Shown in pieces: positions 13,889-26,490 of a stretch of DNA of 64,000 nucleotides. The DNA comes from Trema orientale. Lineage: Eukaryota > Streptophyta > Magnoliopsida > Rosales > Cannabaceae. The notes below the pieces were generated by a model. It searched no databases, was not told where the DNA came from, and saw only the letters and a program-made list of their open reading frames with translations. Within the stretch, counting starts at the first letter, position 1; every line of letters begins with the position of its first letter. The stretch is from NCBI GenBank assembly GCA_002914845.1, contig JXTC01000082.1, positions 926,133-990,132 on the forward strand, read 5' to 3'. The position numbers and the translations under genes were made by a program.

Positions 13889-15479
13889 TATAATAATTTA
13901 TAAACTAATATGAAAAACACTAATAAATGAAAATTGATATATTAATATATATTGATTTGCTAATAAAATTGATCTTCTAAAAAACAACCATTTTTTAAAA
14001 TGAAGATAAGAAATATTTTATAAAAAAATGGATTCTTATAGCAAAATGATCGATATATTAGTGTAATAAAAGTATTAAATATGATGTAGTTAATATAAAA
14101 ATTAATATGCTCGTACTAAATTATATTGGTAAATATAATTTACCAATATTTGCTAACCCCATGACTACCTAAGTTTCCATATCATATACTGTTTATTTCG
14201 GCGTACTCTTTGCCATACCTTTTGTTCATATTTTATCTGGGATTCTATTTATAGCATGTTTACTAAAGAGTAATGGGAATGGAATGTGGGGTAATGATTC
14301 CTATACAAAAGTTTACTAAAATATGGGAAATGGGGAAATATGTGGGGCCCACACAAATTTAGGAGAAAAGAATAGGAATACTTCCCCCACCAACACCCTA
14401 AGGAGTCTGATTACCCGTAAACACTCCTTTCTTATTTTTTAATTATTAAAATTATAAAATATAATTTTACCCCAAAAAATCTATCTACTTTAAATCGTAT
14501 ATGTATTTAAAAGGATAATTTAGTAAATATAACACATTCCCATTACTTTTTCTGGGTTAAGTAAACAAATGAATAGTATTCTAATGAATACAATTCCCAT
14601 TCTTATTAGTTTTAAGTAAACAACCTACTACAAATAATGATTCTTATACCCTTCTATTTTATTCCCATTCATTTCCTTTTTTATTTATTCTGATTACGAT
14701 TACAACGAAGTAAACGTGCCATTAGTACTATAACAATCTAGTACTGTTAATTACTCTAAATTTTTTACTCAGTTAAATTTTTAAGCTTCATTAACGTAAT
14801 TAACTATAATTATATTATATTTTTGGGAAACTAAAGGATGAATGAATTTCTTATCTGTAACAATCTCACATTATTTTGAATGGAGAATCTTTTCAACATA
14901 TTTACATTCTGATATTATTTGAAATCTATGGGAAGATATAAATTTCATACCAGATATATTATCTATATCAATAGGTTTTATAATATGTTTAAGATTCTAT
15001 GCAAATGTCTCTGTCTATCTATACACATGTTATGTATAAATGATCGCTAATTTTTGAACTATTAAAATTTTTTTTTCTTTCTTTTTTACAGACTAGCTCA
15101 TTTTTGAACTATTCAAAATTTTTTACGATAAGATATATCTAAATCCATTATCCCGATAAATGTAACGCATTCCTAGCGTTTATGATGTCCAATTGTATTT
15201 TCAAATCAGATTGCTTCCGATTCTATTACCAAACTAGATTTGCTATATCTTTGAAACTAAAAAATCTATATTTTTTATTTTATGCTGGCATATAACCAAC
15301 GAATCTATTATTTAACGGTTTGTCAATTTTGTTTACCTAAAATTCACTATTATCAATATCGTGATATCACAACTAAAATAATAAATGTTATTTATTAAAA
15401 CTATAAATTATACTTCAACCTGTATATATCATAGGTCAATTATTTAATTTAGATAATCAGGAGATGTCATTTTCCTTTT
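13889..15479. other. AT-rich intergenic stretch, no supported gene
   Basis: Contains a weak MITE candidate (listed separately) and otherwise only AT-rich sequence in which I see no gene. Confidence 0.55.
14254..14720. mobile_element. Possible MITE with GTTTACT-type inverted ends
   Basis: The left end GCATGTTTACT and right end AGTAAACGTGCC (with a spacer) are approximate reverse complements. GGGAATGG-type and CCATTCCC-type motifs recur towards the two ends. Such ends are common in PIF/Harbinger or hAT-derived MITEs. I could not define a target duplication, so the family is uncertain. Confidence 0.45.
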
Positions 15480-15950
15480 ATTAGAGAAATCTCTTATTTG
15501 GAAGTAGGAAGGAGGGAGGCACATTGGTCTCCCCCAGACGACGGTTTCAAACTAAACGTTGACGCGGCAATCAATAAGGACATGCGCACGGTAGGTTTTG
15601 GAGCTATCATACGAGATTCGAAGGGAGAAGTTATAGCAGCATTGTCAAAGAAAATAGTTGGTGATCTTAGTCCGAAATTGGCAGAAGCCAAAGCGGTGGG
15701 GTTGCTCTCTCGTGGGCCAGATATGTTGATATAAATCTCTAATTTTTAGAGTCGGATGCATTGACAGTGGTCAAAGCTCTTAATGATGGCCTTGTTAGCC
15801 ATTCTGAGTTTGGTGATCTATTGTTGGATATATTTAGTTTGTTGTCCTACTTTCCAGGTGTTTTAGTTAAACATGTGTACCGTGAAGCAAATGCAGCAGC
15901 ACATGGTTTAGCTAAGTTCGCTTTAAGATTAGACAATGATCTAATTTGAT
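15480..15950 (+). pseudogene. LINE-type RNase H (RVT_3) fragment, broken
   Basis: Frame 1 (from about 15498) reads an RNase H start: HWSPPDDGFKLNVDAAIN, then VGFGAIIRDSKGEVIAA and AEAKA. The frame then shifts near 15710, and the continuation WARYVDINL is followed by an in-frame TAA at 15740-15742 before ESDALTVVKALNDG and HVYREANAAAHGLAKFAL, ending at a stop near 15947. The expected acidic residues (D of NVDAA, E of AEA, D of ESDA) and the conserved His of AAAH are visible. This domain sits at the C-terminus of plant non-LTR retrotransposons and derived gene families. An A-run about 80 bp downstream (16030-16038) fits a 5'-truncated LINE insertion. Not functional as read. Confidence 0.82.
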
Positions 15951-16302
15951 TGAGAGAATCTTCTCTTCCAATAGAATCTATTATTGTAAAGTATATGTTT
16001 TCTTTATAATAATAGTTTCGTTCTCTCTCAAAAAAAAAATATATATTGGTAAATATAGCAAGTGCAAAATCAGCCACTGAGCAGAGAAAAAGCGGACAAT
16101 TATAAAGTGCTGAAACGGACGCATACTCCATTTCCCAAAGATAGGGGTATTCAGGTACTTTTCCCCTGTATCTATTTCGTATTGGGTGGCTTACGAACTT
16201 TTAGTAGCAATGGGCTTAGGCCCAGGTTTTTCGGGTTGGGCCGAAGTATGTGCAGGCCTATTTAATTAAAAATCTTATTCAACGGCGTAAAAAAGAGCCG
16301 AG

Positions 16303-16340
16303 TGAAGAAGAAGACGAAGAAGAAGAAGAAGAAGAAGAAA
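16303..16340 (+). repeat. GAA trinucleotide repeat in TIP41-like 5' UTR
   Basis: A GAAGAA-rich tract roughly 45 bases upstream of the TIP41-like start codon. Purine triplet repeats are common in plant 5' leaders. Confidence 0.75.
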
Positions 16341-16383
16341 GCCAAAAGCCAAGCAGGAGGCGCGACTGCGAGCGAGGGCGAAA

Positions 16384-18646
16384 ATGGAGGTGGAGGTTGA
16401 CGATAATGATCTCAAGGCCGCTGGAGCAGAGCTTCTCACTGAAGGACGTCGTGGCATCCGTATCCATGGTTGGGAGGTCCACTCTCGCAACTGCTCCATT
16501 CTCACCTCCTCCACCCTTGAATTGTAAGCTTGTACCCACTTTTTTTTTTCCTCGAGAAATGTTACCACAACAATTTCGTCTTTTAGGGTTCTGATTTAGA
16601 TTTGGTTCGAATTGACACTAAATTGAGACCAAATTTCTACGTAGTTTGCTAGTGGGGTTGTTCTAATTTTGGTTCATTATCACCCAGGTTTCTACTTTTT
16701 GACCTACGTTGAATGTCGGTCTTTGTTGATATAATAACGTAATGGGCTTGGGGATTCACAGTAGAAACTTGTTGATTGTATTTGCAGATAACATTTAATT
16801 GCTTTTTTTCTTTTTCTTTTTTCAATTTAATGCTAATACTGCTGATGCAAATTATATGGGTGTATAAATGTGTGTGTTTGTCTATGTTGTGATGGATTTG
16901 ATGTGTTGCAGGTGGGGAGAGAAGCTTCAAACGTCTCACTTGCCCGAGATGATATTTGGGGACAGTTGTTTGGTTCTTAAGCACATAAAGAGTGGCACTA
17001 AAATTCATTTTAATGCATTCGATGCTCTACTCGGATGGAAACAGGAAGCTCTCCCGCCTGTGGAAGTTCCGGCGGCTGAAAAATGGAAATTCCGGAGGTA
17101 AGCCACGGATGTTTATGGTTTACTCGTGACCTTTAGGTTGGACTATAGATCGTGGCTAGCTTTTGTCAATAAAATGTAGCAAGTTACTGAAGAACACTGC
17201 TAGTGGTTTCATATGATTTTTCTCTGTAAAGGATGTTAGTACATTAAATCTGAGTGAAAGACTGAGTAAATATTTCTCGTGGATGATAATTCTAAGCTTT
17301 CTTATAATCACTTTATTGTTTTCAATTGATTCAATTCACAAGTTCTCTTAGCACCAACATGAGATTAAAGCCTACTTTTGTCAAAGTTTGGGGAGAGCCG
17401 GAGGGTTTGTGGCAAGGGAGAGTTTTACTTTTGTTCATGAATAAAACAAAACCAGTCCAGGCTTTTACTTTTTAAGGTCCTTGAATTCTCTATTTGCTTT
17501 GTCTAGAAGCTTCACAAGCGTGACCCTGTTATCAATGTGCATTGTTGGAAATTTTGTTTATGGAACTGCATTGGTTCCACCCCCCCTCCCCTAGAAGGCT
17601 AGAAGCTTCACTTGCAAGACCCCATTATCAATGTACATTGCAGGAAATTTTGTTTATGGAACTGCTTTGGGTCCCATCGCATAATGTCATTGTGTGCTCT
17701 GAATTTATTAATCAAATTGCTTCATAATTTTCCATGTATTAGAAGGAGATATGTTTATTAGGTTGCATGATATTCCTTTTCTGAAATGCAGCAAACCCTC
17801 CCAGCAGGTGATTTTGGATTATGATTATACGTTCACAACACCCTATCGTGGAAGTGAAACAATTGAGATAGATGCAACCAAGGTATGTGCTTCCTCTTTC
17901 TCTCTGAATTCCTTTGGTAAAATTGCACTTCCAGAGTGATATGGCACCATAATCAGTTCTCTGAGATTCTCAAAGATTGTGGTGTATGTGATGAACCTTT
18001 TTCTCTTTGGCTTGATGAGTTCCCTAACTTTGATGTTTACTCCTTTGCTGTGGTCCCATAAATACATAAATTATGCGGTTGAAATAAAAATGGGATGATT
18101 AGAAGTGTTTTTACATTGTCAGCACGAAAGAGAGGGTGTCTCTGAGGAAACCTACAATCTCCAATGGGAGGACTGCAAGGAGAAAATTGATGTGGCTACA
18201 CTGGCGCCGAAAGAGCCTATTCTATTCTATGACGAGGTCAGCACCTTTGGACGATAAAGTAGAAACATATAGCCTGTTTGCCTCTATACATTTACATGTT
18301 TTTGTGTGTTTGTCTGTTACTACTGTGTGTCCCATGAATAAGAGGTTTCTGTAACTGAACAGGTAATCTTGTATGAAGATGAACTGGCAGATAATGGAGT
18401 GTCACTTCTAACTGTTAAAGTGGTAACTCCTCAGTCTCTGATTGTTTTTGGCTTGTCTCGCCTCATCTGCTTCTCAGACATTCCTACCATAGTCGAGGAC
18501 TAATCATGTCATCTTTTTTTATTTTCCAGAGAGTCATGCCAAGTTCTTGGTTTCTTCTATTGCGATTTTGGGTGAGTTGGTTTCCTTTGTCCACACACAT
18601 ATTTATGTATATATGTGTGTGTATATATATATATATATACACACAC

Positions 18647-18678
<32 letters not shown>

Positions 18679-19415
18679 GTTGAACTCAGTATCATTTAGC
18701 TTATACAGCAAACATTGAACCATTTAAAATAAAACTAGTGCTCTTGGATAAAGATAATATTGGACATACTCTGAAACAGTGAGGAGTATATATTTCCTTA
18801 ATTTCTTTTCTCCCTGATTCCTAGCCCTGTTGGTCGTGTTCTTCTTACAGCTTAGAGTTGATGGAGTGCTTATGAGAATAAGAGACACTCGTATGCATTG
18901 TATATTTGGTGACAATGCAAATCCTACTATTCTTCGAGAAAGCTGCTGGAGAGAATCCACATTTCAATCTTTATCTGCAGTAAGTTTATGTTCTGAACTT
19001 GTTGCACATACTATATATTGATCATCTCTCGTTAAGGATGATAACCTTGTTATTCATTCTGTTTCAGAAATCTGGATACAGTTTCAGCTTAAATTATGAA
19101 ATTTCATTCTGAAATATGATGAAGCAATTGTCTAATATAGAAATTTTGTTCACTTCCAAATGCAAACTATGTTAAGTTTGCTTCTTGCTGAGTGATGGTT
19201 GATTTGAAGTTTATTTTCATTTGGTTGATGTATATGCATGAAACGTCAATTTTTCTTTTTTCCTGTATTTCCTTTTTCATTGATTAGCTAATTAAATGGT
19301 GCAGAAAGGATACCCTTCTGATTCTGCTGCTTACGCTGACCCCAGCACCATCAACGAGAGACTTCCTATCGTCATGCATAAGTCTGAAGTGCTTAAAGTC
19401 CCTGGTAACTTCTAG
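16384..19415 (+). CDS. TIP41L: TIP41-like protein (PP2A/TOR pathway regulator)
   Basis: Eight exons join in frame: 16384-16523, 16912-17097, 17792-17882, 18123-18236, 18363-18422, 18530-18571, 18851-18979, 19305-19415, encoding 290 residues, about the length of the Arabidopsis protein. The N-terminus contains IRIHGWEVHSRNCSIL and LPEMIFGDS. The Tip41 signature is split over exons 6 and 7: MPSSWFLLLRFWLRVDGVL, then MRIRDTRMHC around residues 219-228. All introns are GT..AG; the TTG codon at the first junction is completed by the first base of exon 2. Family knowledge: Tip41 proteins bind Tap42/TAP46 or PP2A-type catalytic subunits and act in TOR signalling in the cytoplasm. No catalytic activity is expected. 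The start is the first ATG of the frame, after a GAA-rich leader. No frame damage is seen. Confidence 0.95.
18607..18676 (+). repeat. Compound microsatellite (GT/TA/CA then GA) in TIP41-like intron 6
   Basis: Runs of TATATGTGTG, (TA)n, CACACACA and (GA)n follow each other directly within the intron between 18571 and 18851. Confidence 0.9.
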
Positions 19416-20682
19416 AGCTGTAAAAATTTATCCTCATGTAAGAAGATTGACTTTACTCTTTTATTATGGTTTCGGTTGATGTACTTGTTTATTTTAAAAA
19501 GTAACATATTCATTTTCTTGTAACTCCAAGTCTCCATCTATGATGTGTTTAAGAAATATTCATTTGCTGCATGTGGTATGGACTTGGATATGAGTTTTGT
19601 TCAGAAACAATTATAGAAACTGAAAGCTAAAGGGACGACAATGTTTAGACGCATTGCTGCTTTTCTTTTTCAGTAAATCAGTGTGAGATGATAATGTCTA
19701 ATTTTTCCAGTGGTCTTTTGCTTGACCATGGTTGAATGTGGCAATCGTAGGATTATTTTAATTCATTTACAAATCTTAGGTTTGGTTTCTCTCTCTCTCT
19801 ATCTTAAAAAAAAAAAAAAAAGGATGGGGAATGGGGCGGGTCAGACCATGGCGTAACGGACAGAAATTTATTTTGCGTATTATCTTTTTCCAATTTCTAG
19901 CGGAGGATATGGATATGGAAGTAAAGTTGAAAAAGCGCAAGCCAGGAGTTANTGAGAGAATCCGAATTTCTATTTCTTACACTGACAGACAAGAAACTAT
20001 CCGAGAAAAAAGGAAAATCAAGAGAACTTTGGAATTCTCTTCCCCCCCCCTCTCTGGTCAAGGACCTTGTCTTGTAGCAATTTGCTAATGATTACATTTT
20101 CTAGTAGAAAGTAAAACTATTTGCAATTCGTGCTCGTTTTGTCTATGGAAGAAAGAAAAAGAAAACGTCTCCATAATTGTCATTCGTACTTGAGTGGTAC
20201 TTGAGTCTGTCTCATGGCATTTTTGGTCTTTAACAAAAGACTAAAGTTGGGGTGTAGTAAAGCTCAAATCTTCCACACACACACAGACACAGAAAAAGAG
20301 TAAATGATATGGGTTGAACCATATATCAAAGATAAAAACTAGAATTAATTGCATAATTCCAAAGTCAGTTTCGTATAAGCATAACATAGCACGGGACTTA
20401 TTATTGGATGCATAGTAGGATTAAACTAAGAGGCAGAAGGAAATGTTTAAAAACTTTTTTTGTTTTTTCCTTTCTTGGAACTATTACAGGCACAGACAGT
20501 AGGAATTAGGAAATTCTCAGTTCCTGCTCGAATTCGCTTTAGGCAGAAACAGAACCACCATCCTGGTACTGAGACTTTTCACAGTAGGCCAGGCTCTTCT
20601 TCTACCTATATACGTTAGTTCTCTACTTGATGGATGATCAAAAACATCACCTCGATCTTCTTCTGGAAAAACAAACTTGCAT

Positions 20683-20685
<3 letters not shown>
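19416..20685. other. Intergenic between TIP41-like and zinc-finger genes
   Basis: Convergent 3' flanks. An A-run at 19805-19821 precedes a 260-bp stretch with one ambiguous base (19952) and an open frame with no recognised similarity. No gene is supported. Confidence 0.55.

Positions 20686-20733
<48 letters not shown>
20686..20733. repeat. (AT)n microsatellite in the zinc-finger gene 3' flank
   Basis: About 24 AT dinucleotides, 19 bases beyond the stop codon of the minus-strand zinc-finger gene and so probably in its 3' UTR. Confidence 0.9.
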
Positions 20734-20736
<3 letters not shown>

Positions 20737-20751
20737 GGATAGATAAATCTA

Positions 20752-21423
20752 TCAGAGTCGGAGGTTTAAGTCGAGCTTGAGAGGCTCTGTTTTGGGCTCT
20801 GCTACTACCTGTTGATGATCCAACCGGAAGCTCCCGGGCCATATCAAATCCATGGCATCATCAAATGGAAATGGAGTCCAAACCATTCCAAAACCAGTAG
20901 TAGATGCTTCATCAAATCTGGCTGCAATCGAAGTTCCAAGCCTGCTGCTGCAGCTAGGCTTGTGGACCATCGAATGGGGCCGAACACCGAGCGACCTGAC
21001 CATGGAAGTAGTAGCTGTGTTGATGGGCATCAAGCCCATCATCGACATCATGGACGTGTGGGAGTACTGGTACCTCCTGGCTGCGCCTCTCTCTCTCTTG
21101 TGAGCGTTCTGGTGCCCCCCTAATGCCTGTGAGCTGTAAAACTTTCTCATGCAGAAATTACATGAAAATACCTTCCCAGAAGAAGCAGATGGTCTTGGTT
21201 GTAGCTCATCCGTGTCTCCAGCTGTTGATAGCTGAATATTAGTATTCCTACCACCTAAGCTCAGGTTCAGCCACTCTCTGGGATGATGGTTGTCGTTGTT
21301 ATTGTCACCCTCGTCGTCGCCGGTTTCATCGAGATTAACGACATCTGTGAGTAACAATTCAGCTTCCTGTTTATTTGTTGTTGTTTGGTGATCATCGGTT
21401 GCTGCTTCTTTCTGGGAAATCAT
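20752..21423 (-). CDS. Single C2H2 zinc-finger protein with EAR repression motifs
   Basis: One uninterrupted exon, 223 residues. A single Cys2-His2 finger lies at about 86-108 and contains the plant-specific QALGGHQNAH core, followed by basic KRERGAARR. Two leucine-rich EAR-type motifs are present: LNLSLGG near residues 52-58 and LKLDLNLRL at the extreme C-terminus (215-223). The layout (acidic N-terminus, one finger, C-terminal DLNL motif) matches the ZFP1/4/7 and KNUCKLES-like group of plant C1-1i zinc-finger repressors, which are nuclear, DNA-binding and often control organ or trichome development. I cannot pick the orthologue. The ATG is the first in the frame; a GA repeat lies upstream in the promoter or leader. 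Single-exon structure is normal for the group. Confidence 0.92.
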   Translation of the reverse strand: MISQKEAATDDHQTTTNKQEAELLLTDVVNLDETGDDEGDNNNDNHHPREWLNLSLGGRNTNIQLSTAGDTDELQPRPSASSGKVFSCNFCMRKFYSSQALGGHQNAHKRERGAARRYQYSHTSMMSMMGLMPINTATTSMVRSLGVRPHSMVHKPSCSSRLGTSIAARFDEASTTGFGMVWTPFPFDDAMDLIWPGSFRLDHQQVVAEPKTEPLKLDLNLRL

Positions 21424-21534
21424 TGTTCTTCTTTGTTTGCTTTCTTAGAAATCTCTTAGATTATCATATGGAGGGGTCAAGGGGCTGCATGGAATGCCTT
21501 ATAACTGACTGTTTCAAGGGTTATTATTAGATCA

Positions 21535-21538
<4 letters not shown>

Positions 21539-21568
<30 letters not shown>
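21539..21568 (+). repeat. (GA)n repeat upstream of the zinc-finger gene
   Basis: On the gene's own strand this is a (CT)n tract about 115 bases before the start codon, a common position for pyrimidine repeats in plant leaders or core promoters. No function can be assigned from sequence alone. Confidence 0.8.
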
Positions 21569-21570
<2 letters not shown>

Positions 21571-22575
21571 AAACTAATGGAGACAGAGATGAAGGTGTAT
21601 TAAAATGAACTGAGCAATATGGCTGTTTTGTTTAGTTTATCTCATCTCAACATAGTGACCCCACTTAGTGATGCTTGGTGCACCCGGGGACATTACTTAC
21701 GTCATCTTACTATTGCTTATAGTAAAACTTGGGATTCTCCACTTTTATTCTTCCTATCCTTCTTTTTCTGTTTCCTTTTTATGTTGTCAAGTTGATACCA
21801 ACTTTAAATGGCTTCTCCGGATTATTAACTGAAGAAGTACAAGGCTGCTTTAACTGAACAGTCCTGTGAAAATTCCTAGCGGTAGTCACAATCGTTGCCT
21901 AAAAACTTACTTTAGGTGCATGCCACGATTGCTTTCCTACATACCAAAAAGCAAAGAAAAATTCTATTAATTGTGTTTGATGATTGCATCATACGTGTAA
22001 TGTAGTAGTGCATCAAAATTACCGTACAACATTTTGGTCAAATAAAAAAATTACCATACAACATTTTGGATCTAGTTCACCTATATTCTACTATTACAAA
22101 TGAAGGTCATGTTTACTAATCCGTAATGGATATTAGATCATAAAAAGGATGAAGTAAAGGAAAGTGTTTCTTTTTTTCATTCATTCATATTTCTACTTGC
22201 ATATTTCGTTACAAGTTTTAGAAAATCATTCACATAATTAGTAAAATTAGAAAGGTATGACTCAATTTTCACAGTGCAACATATTGTAACGTATCACTGT
22301 GACAATATATGTCAGCAGTTACTCCTGAAACAAATTAATTTACTGGATTTTATAACCATACAAGTGCGGTTATTAGTAGTTGGTTTGTATATGTGTAATA
22401 GCTTAATGAGACGAATTACCAGCCATTCAGTTTAATTAGGAGCCTAAAAAGGGCAGCGGTAACAAAGAGCATCAAGCACCTTAGGGAGCGTGAATTAATA
22501 CGTTGAGAAGCCCATTCTTTCACTAGTTTGTCGCCTTATGCTCTATATCTTCCCCCTTGGTTCGGTAAAATTTTA
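21569..22575. other. Upstream region of the zinc-finger gene
   Basis: No gene is supported. AT-rich promoter and intergenic sequence. Confidence 0.5.
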
Positions 22576-22929
22576 GGGATAACTGTAAAAAAAATATCCT
22601 GAAGTTTGGATGTTCTGCAATTTAAACCCTGAAGTTTGGACTCTCAAAATAATTCCTTAGATTAAGAATTTCTGAAAATTAATACTCTGAACAGATTTTT
22701 TGACCAATTTTAGGAACGAAAAAACAATAATATCCTCCATTAAAACTAGATTAATCCATATTATTCATCTTAATTTTGAGGATATTATTGTATTTTATCA
22801 GTTAAAAATCAACACAGGGTATTAATTTTCAGAAATTCGTAATCTCAGGGTATTATTTTACGGAATCCAAACTTCAAAGTTTAAATTGCAGAACATCCAA
22901 ACATGAAGGCATTTTTTTGCAATTATCCC
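22576..22929. mobile_element. Mutator-like MITE, 354 bp, perfect 9-bp target duplication
   Basis: The ends GGGATAACTGTAAAAAAA and its near complement (TTTTTTTGCAATTATCCC) form terminal inverted repeats, and the internal arms also pair (CTGAAGTTTGGA-type on the left, TCCAAACTTCAAAG-type on the right). The nine bases AAAATTTTA occur immediately outside both ends (22567-22575 and 22930-22938). The duplication is itself nearly palindromic. Non-coding. Confidence 0.85.
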
Positions 22930-23004
22930 AAAATTTTATTCCATTACATATGGTAATAATAGCTTGTCCTTTAAGCAGAATTTCTATTTCATATGAAGAG
23001 TGAT

Positions 23005-23730
23005 TAGGGGTGGCAATTTAGGTCACGACACGATAACACGACTCGAAAACGACACGAAGTTAGCGGGTTTGGGTTTGTCTTAAACAGGTACAGGTCAAAA
23101 CAGGTTAAACCCGATTAAACACGATTAAATAATAGGTCATTAGCAGGTTAACCTGTTAAACCCGAAATTGACTCGTTTAACACGATTAAATTTTTTGAGA
23201 CATTGTATTATCCTGTGTGTACCAAGACTTAAAACTTCCCTTTTATATTTTATGTACTAAAACTTGAAAGTTTTATTTTGGTTTTAAACTTTGGATTGTG
23301 TGTTATATTTATTTGATTATGCTTGCTTGGTTATATTGGAAATATAAAATAAGTTAATAGATTATATCAAGTTATATTGAAAATGTGAAATAAGTTAACA
23401 TGTTAAAATTAATAGGTTAATACGTTATGTCAAGTTGAACCAAATACAACATATTTAACATTAACATATTAAATTGAGTTCAATTAACGGGTTAACAGTA
23501 TACATGTTAGCAGATCGTGTTACGTTGGACACGATCTGAATACGACCTATTTAAATAACGTGTTAAATGTGTCGCTCACAGGTTAACCTGTTTATTTAGC
23601 GTGTCGGGTGTGGGTTTACAAATCATGACACGAATAATAAACGTGTCGGGTTTGGGTTTGGTAATTGCTCGTTAGATATATGACTCGACACGACACGAAT
23701 ATGACACGACAACACGAATTGCCACCCCTA
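23005..23730. mobile_element. hAT-type non-autonomous element, perfect 8-bp target duplication
   Basis: It begins TAGGGGTGGCAATTT and ends AATTGCCACCCCTA. AGAGTGAT lies directly outside both ends (22997-23004 and 23731-23738), the 8-bp duplication typical of hAT transposition. The subterminal regions are rich in CGACACGA/TCGTGTCG-like motifs in both orientations, likely transposase-binding repeats of the related autonomous element. No transposase frame is present. Confidence 0.9.
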
Positions 23731-24600
23731 AGAGTGATACAGCGGATTTCACCAAAATATCTCATATTTTAATAAAAGAGCGTCAAAAAAAGAGTGATGC
23801 TAGCAATTCTCTTACAAGGCACTCTCACTTCTTCCCTTCCATAGACCATACCAAACAAGATTTTACAAGCCATATAATTGCAATTAAAGGGCAGCCCGTG
23901 AGGGTCTCACCGTTTGCTCTCTAAAATGGAGGATTGAGATTGAACAGTCGAGCAAAGCAGCCCTCTTGCAGTAAATAGCAAGCACTTTAATAAAAAGTAG
24001 GTATGAATTGCATTAAAGATGGCATCCACCATAAGAAAGCGGGAAAAAAAAGGAAAGCGAGAAAAAAAAAAAAGCATTTCCCAGAAGATAACCGAGTGAA
24101 TGATAAGCTTTTGGAGTGGTGAATTAATGCAGCTCAATTGGTGACTAGTGAGTAGTGAGCGGTGGTAAAATTTTAATTGCCTTTTGATTTGATGTTTTGT
24201 TGGGGGGTAAAGGGGCCCAGAGCATTGGCAATAATGCGATTGAAAAAAAAAAGTATCAAAACCAGATAGGGTCATATCTCCCCCATTTTTAATGTTTCCC
24301 TTTGAACAAGAATATCTAGGAGGGTGTCTTCATGCTGGGGCTTCTTTTTATTATTATTATTATTATTTTAACGCATATGTATATAGTAATGTTTTTTTAC
24401 AATAGAAGTGCATCAGAGCACTTGCAGTTACTTCCATTCAGTGCTTTTGAAGTTCTGCTATGAACCCTGCAGTAGAAAAAAAAATAAAAGAAGAGAGCTC
24501 AGTTTAGTTTCAATTTCCCAAAACCCTCCCTTTCTCTCTCTTCCCCTGTTCATACTTGATATTATAGAACAAGAGGGGTAATTATATGACAAATATGATT

Positions 24601-24796
24601 TAAAATACCCGAAATGTCTTGAAGAGTCGTCATGCAACCACAAGAGACTTTATATTTAGATAGCATAGTAGCACAAGGGGTATTACAAATTTACTTTGTT
24701 AAAATAATTGAAATGTGTTGAAGAATCGTCATGCAACCATAAGAGACTTTATATTAGATAACATGTAGCACATGGTGCAATACAAATTTACTTTGT
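24601..24796 (+). repeat. Two-unit tandem duplication, about 98 bp per unit
   Basis: Units 24601-24699 and 24700-24796 both start TAAAATA, share CGTCATGCAACCA and AGAGACTTTATATT, and end TTACTTTGT. Scattered substitutions and two small length differences show an old duplication. Confidence 0.85.
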
Positions 24797-25200
24797 CCAG
24801 GACTCGGCAAAAACCAGTTGAAAACTCATTAGTGCCGGTCACTTGAGCTCAACATTAATTGGACATAAGTAGATAAGTTATAAAGCAACAACTGAAGAGA
24901 GTACTGGAAACAGTGAACTTTTTTCTCCGAGGAAATAAATAAAAGTCCCAGTTTGCTGGTCTTTAAATGCTCCAACTTCTTGATTATTTGAAGCCCTGGA
25001 TTTAAACGTTACAAGTCATGATGAGTTAAAAAAAGAATTTGCTGGGTACCATCTTAAAGTCTCTCCCCATATGTGTGGAGCAAGGTGTGTGCTTCAATCA
25101 ATGAAGTTAAATTTGAGTTGTACTAGCAATAATCATGCGTAAGACTGTTACATAACAGTCGTCCATTGATGTGGATTTCATATTAGTATCACACACACAA

Positions 25201-25300
25201 CTCATGAAAATGAATAATTGTGATTCATTAGATGCGTCTGACTAAAAGAGCTCATGAGAATGAATGATTGTGATTGATTAGACGCTTCTGACTAAAAGAT
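25201..25300 (+). repeat. Two-unit tandem duplication, 50 bp per unit
   Basis: Units 25201-25250 and 25251-25300 share the frame CTCATGAxAATGAATxATTG, then TGATT, then TCTGACTAAAAGA, differing at a few positions. Confidence 0.85.
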
Positions 25301-26059
25301 GACTTGTTAAATATTGTAATTCATTGAGACACCGTCTTATTAGGACTCTTTGATTGAGTCAATATAGCCACGATTCTAGAACTGTACCACACCAAGCATA
25401 TCTAATAAGTAATTGATGTAATCTTTTCTTATCTTCAAAAGTGTGTATATATATATATATATGTATGTTTGTGTGTGTGATTGTTTGAATCTGCTTATAG
25501 AAATGATAGTAAAATGGGAAAATAATAAAGTGATGCTAGACGAGAACAACAGAATACATAAACAGGGATATCAAATGAAAATAGCATATGATTCAAAAGT
25601 GGAGAAGTCGGTTTGTCTACTTTTGGAATTCTCTTCACCATCCAAAACTCGGGTTCAAAGCACTTCCCCTCTCTTCAACAGCCAGGAATCTTTAAAGCAA
25701 AAAAGCCTTTGGGGGCTGCCTTTTCATCTAATTTGTTAATGGGAACACACCAGCTTCGTTCAGTACGTTCATGTTTATGTTTGTTAGAGAGCAAAGAAAA
25801 TAAGATGGAAAAAGTACGAGATAGTAATAAATATGAAGAAAGGGAAAGAAAATAATTTTCTTTTTAACTTGTTCATAAATAGTGTTGTGCGATCTTAAAT
25901 CTACGTATTGCTCAATGCCAAAAAAGGAAAGTCAACGGTTGAGGAGAATGCGACAGGTCGAATATATGAAACAACTAATGGTGCGACCTTCTCCAAATAA
26001 GTGATGTGCAACCAACAGAAAAGGAAACTGTATCAAGCTTCTTCAAATGGGTAACCCGC

Positions 26060-26490
26060 GAGGAAAGGGAAATAGGCTTCTGAATAGAGATCGAGCAATC
26101 CATTCTATTTAAGTTATTACCCGATTTCGTATTGTTACTTAAATTGTATTTTTTGATTATGTGCTTACCCATTTGCGTAATTAGGAAACATTGAGCCACC
26201 CTCACCTATATAAAGGGGGCTCAATCTCATTGATGGTTACGACACAATTGCTTCATTAAATACTCTGTAATTCTCTCTTCGCTCTCACTTTGAGACTTAT
26301 AGATACTCTTGTAATTCTCCAGAAAATAGTGAAGAACAATGGATGTAGGCTCATCTTTTTTAGGGCTGAACCACTATAAAATTCCTGTGTCTTATTTTTT
26401 TTTTCAAATTCATCCCATACGCAAGCCACATACTCGGAATTCCATAAATTCATTGTTGACAAAACCTCCGTCAACAAATAGAGATGAAAG
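26060..26490 (+). mobile_element. Possible LTR-retrotransposon LTR remnant
   Basis: A TATATAAAGGGGGC box at about 26208 is followed by a transcript-start-like region with CACTATAAAATTCCTGTG near 26370, and the segment ends in GTTGAC...GTCAAC about 26454-26475. This arrangement resembles the U3/R/U5 order of plant gypsy or TRIM LTRs. No matching second LTR, primer site or target duplication was found. Confidence 0.4.

Larger units (their letters stand above)
23739..26059. other. Intergenic, no supported gene
   Basis: AT-rich sequence with two small tandem duplications (listed separately). Open frames up to 122 codons have no recognisable domain and biased, low-complexity composition. Confidence 0.55.

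Noticed and set aside
16275..16568. Minus-strand frames opposite TIP41-like exon 1
   Set aside because: Shadow of the real exon and of the GAA repeat; polyserine and polyleucine translations.
19831..20088. 85-codon frame over the ambiguous base at 19952
   Set aside because: Contains an N, has no similarity and is flanked by low complexity.
20615..20842. Minus-strand frame through the AT microsatellite
   Set aside because: Translation of the dinucleotide repeat next to the real zinc-finger gene.
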